From: Flavobacterium litorale
GTDB taxonomy: Bacteria > Bacteroidota > Bacteroidia > Flavobacteriales > Flavobacteriaceae
NCBI RefSeq assembly: GCF_019613795.1
Contig: NZ_CP080429.1
Span: forward strand, 2,220,501 to 2,284,500
Length of the DNA: 64,000 nt
Reading direction: 5' to 3'
The notes beneath the pieces are model-generated. The model worked only from the letters and a program-made list of their open reading frames with translations, made no database searches and was not told the origin of the DNA. Shown here in pieces: positions 63,362 through 64,000 of the stretch (the stretch's first letter is position 1; each line of letters begins with the position of its first letter). The position numbers were made by a program, and so were the translations under genes.

Positions 63362-63700
63362 ATGTATAATAAAGAACTCACCAAAGGAACATTGCAGCCT
63401 ATTATTTTAAAGCTTATTAGTGAGAGCGATAAGATGTATGGCTACGAGATTACACAAAAAGTAAAAGAGCTTACCAAGGGTAAAATAGATATCTCCGAGG
63501 GAGCACTCTACCCCATTCTGCATAAGATGGAAGCCGATAAAGTGCTGGATACTGAAAAGGTTTATATTGGTAAACGGGTACGGAAATATTATAAAATAAC
63601 CCAATCGGGCAAAAAGGTCGCGTTAGAAATTACTAACGAGCTGAATGATTTTATAGGTACGCTCTCTCTTATTTTTAACGATAAAAAACTAGTAAAATGA
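63362..63700 (+). CDS. PadR family transcriptional regulator
   Basis: 112 residues from ATG 63362; the frame opens at 63332 but that start lies within the operator and before the -7 element. PadR winged helix: TKGTLQPIILKLISESDKMYGYEITQKVKEL and ISEGALYPILHKMEADKVL. The final ATGA overlaps the next gene by 4 bp, so the pair is translationally coupled. Confidence 0.92.
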   Translation: MYNKELTKGTLQPIILKLISESDKMYGYEITQKVKELTKGKIDISEGALYPILHKMEADKVLDTEKVYIGKRVRKYYKITQSGKKVALEITNELNDFIGTLSLIFNDKKLVK

Positions 63701-64000
63701 TAGTTAGCGACACACAGGTTGAATACATAAAAACTAACTTAGAGTTTTACGGTATTACATCGGAAGAACTTAAGGAAGATTTATTAGACCACATTTGTAC
63801 ACAAATAGAAACAGGTAATTGTACTGATTTTGAAAAAGCTTATAATAATAGTTTACAAGCTTTTGGCGGGCATCATGCCATGAGTACAATACAAAAAGAA
63901 ACAATTGCAATGATAACAGCCAAGAAAAACAGTACACTTCAAAAAATAGTATATATCAGTGGTTACATTTCAACCACATTAATTAGTACGGCAGTTCTTT
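63697..64000 (+). CDS. PadR-linked membrane protein, N-terminal part (runs past window end)
   Basis: The first 101 codons are inside the window. The start is ATG 63697, overlapping the padR TGA. Residues 1-75 form a helical cytoplasmic domain (YIKTNLEFYGITSEELKEDLLDHICTQIETG, FEKAYNNSLQAFG), resembling the HAAS-type domain often encoded beside PadR, and a membrane helix begins near 90 (IVYISGYISTTLISTAVL). Such proteins are thought to work with the PadR regulator; no function is proven. The 3' end lies outside. Confidence 0.7.
   Translation, partial: MIVSDTQVEYIKTNLEFYGITSEELKEDLLDHICTQIETGNCTDFEKAYNNSLQAFGGHHAMSTIQKETIAMITAKKNSTLQKIVYISGYISTTLISTAVL

Noticed and set aside
1..64000. CRISPR array, insertion sequence, rRNA operon or large repeat
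   Set aside because: No regularly spaced repeat, transposase or rRNA sequence was seen on either strand.

Overview
The window is a stretch of chromosome from a member of the Bacteroidota, most likely the family Flavobacteriaceae (Flavobacterium or a near relative). The evidence is low GC, Type IX secretion C-terminal sorting domains on secreted enzymes (subtilase, endonuclease I), Bacteroidota-type promoters (TTG or TTTG, 19 bp, TAnnTTTG) in front of several genes, and many families typical of flavobacteria (DUF3822, DUF983, DUF4258, DUF1684, DUF2490, an arginine decarboxylase beside a deoxyhypusine-synthase-like protein). I see no insertion sequence, CRISPR array, rRNA operon or full prophage; it reads as ordinary core chromosome with a few accessory spots.

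Layout. 1-4.7 kb: end of an alkaline phosphatase, a nitronate monooxygenase-like protein, a T9SS subtilase, an EamA transporter and a DUF1684 protein. 4.9-9.0 kb: an MFS transporter, then a BlaI/M56 regulator-protease pair with three evenly spaced operators, and tRNA-Arg. 9.1-13 kb: outer-membrane proteins, tRNA-Val, DUF4258 and proline dehydrogenase. 13-17.1 kb: aroB, a 57-codon ORF, then arginine decarboxylase, deoxyhypusine-synthase-like protein and an acidic protein as a probable polyamine operon. 17.2-21.8 kb: DinB, Lrp, an M14 carboxypeptidase divergent from an XRE regulator with four shared operator-like palindromes, PlsC, a SpeE-like protein and a gene remnant. 21.8-28.3 kb: kdsB, a RecD-like helicase, DUF3822-rsmD, a stand-alone BRO-N protein abutting RNase P RNA, and topoisomerase IB. 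28.4-30.1 kb: dnaX, split into two frames at an A10-G run, suggesting gamma and tau products.

30-46 kb: a DUF2254 membrane protein, a BNR-repeat lipoprotein, DUF983, AraC, an RsmB-like methyltransferase, T9SS endonuclease I, L-serine dehydratase, NTF2-like, panB, an RluA-type synthase, an outer-membrane protein, a zinc protease, small HTH and hypothetical genes, yifB (comM) and two tandem paralogous exported proteins. 46-64 kb: Crp/Fnr, a two-repeat lipoprotein, a CoA-disulfide-reductase-like flavoprotein, the DsbD-tilS pair, pabB, lpd, a lipoprotein, DUF2490, an Lrp divergent from a trans-sulfuration PLP enzyme, a membrane protein, a DPP4-like S9 peptidase, a candidate small RNA, and a PadR-membrane protein pair cut by the window edge.

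The most notable signals are the dnaX frameshift site, the four-hairpin candidate sRNA before padR, the 36-bp padR palindrome, the triple BlaI-type operator and the XRE operator set. I found no convincing unknown multi-gene system.
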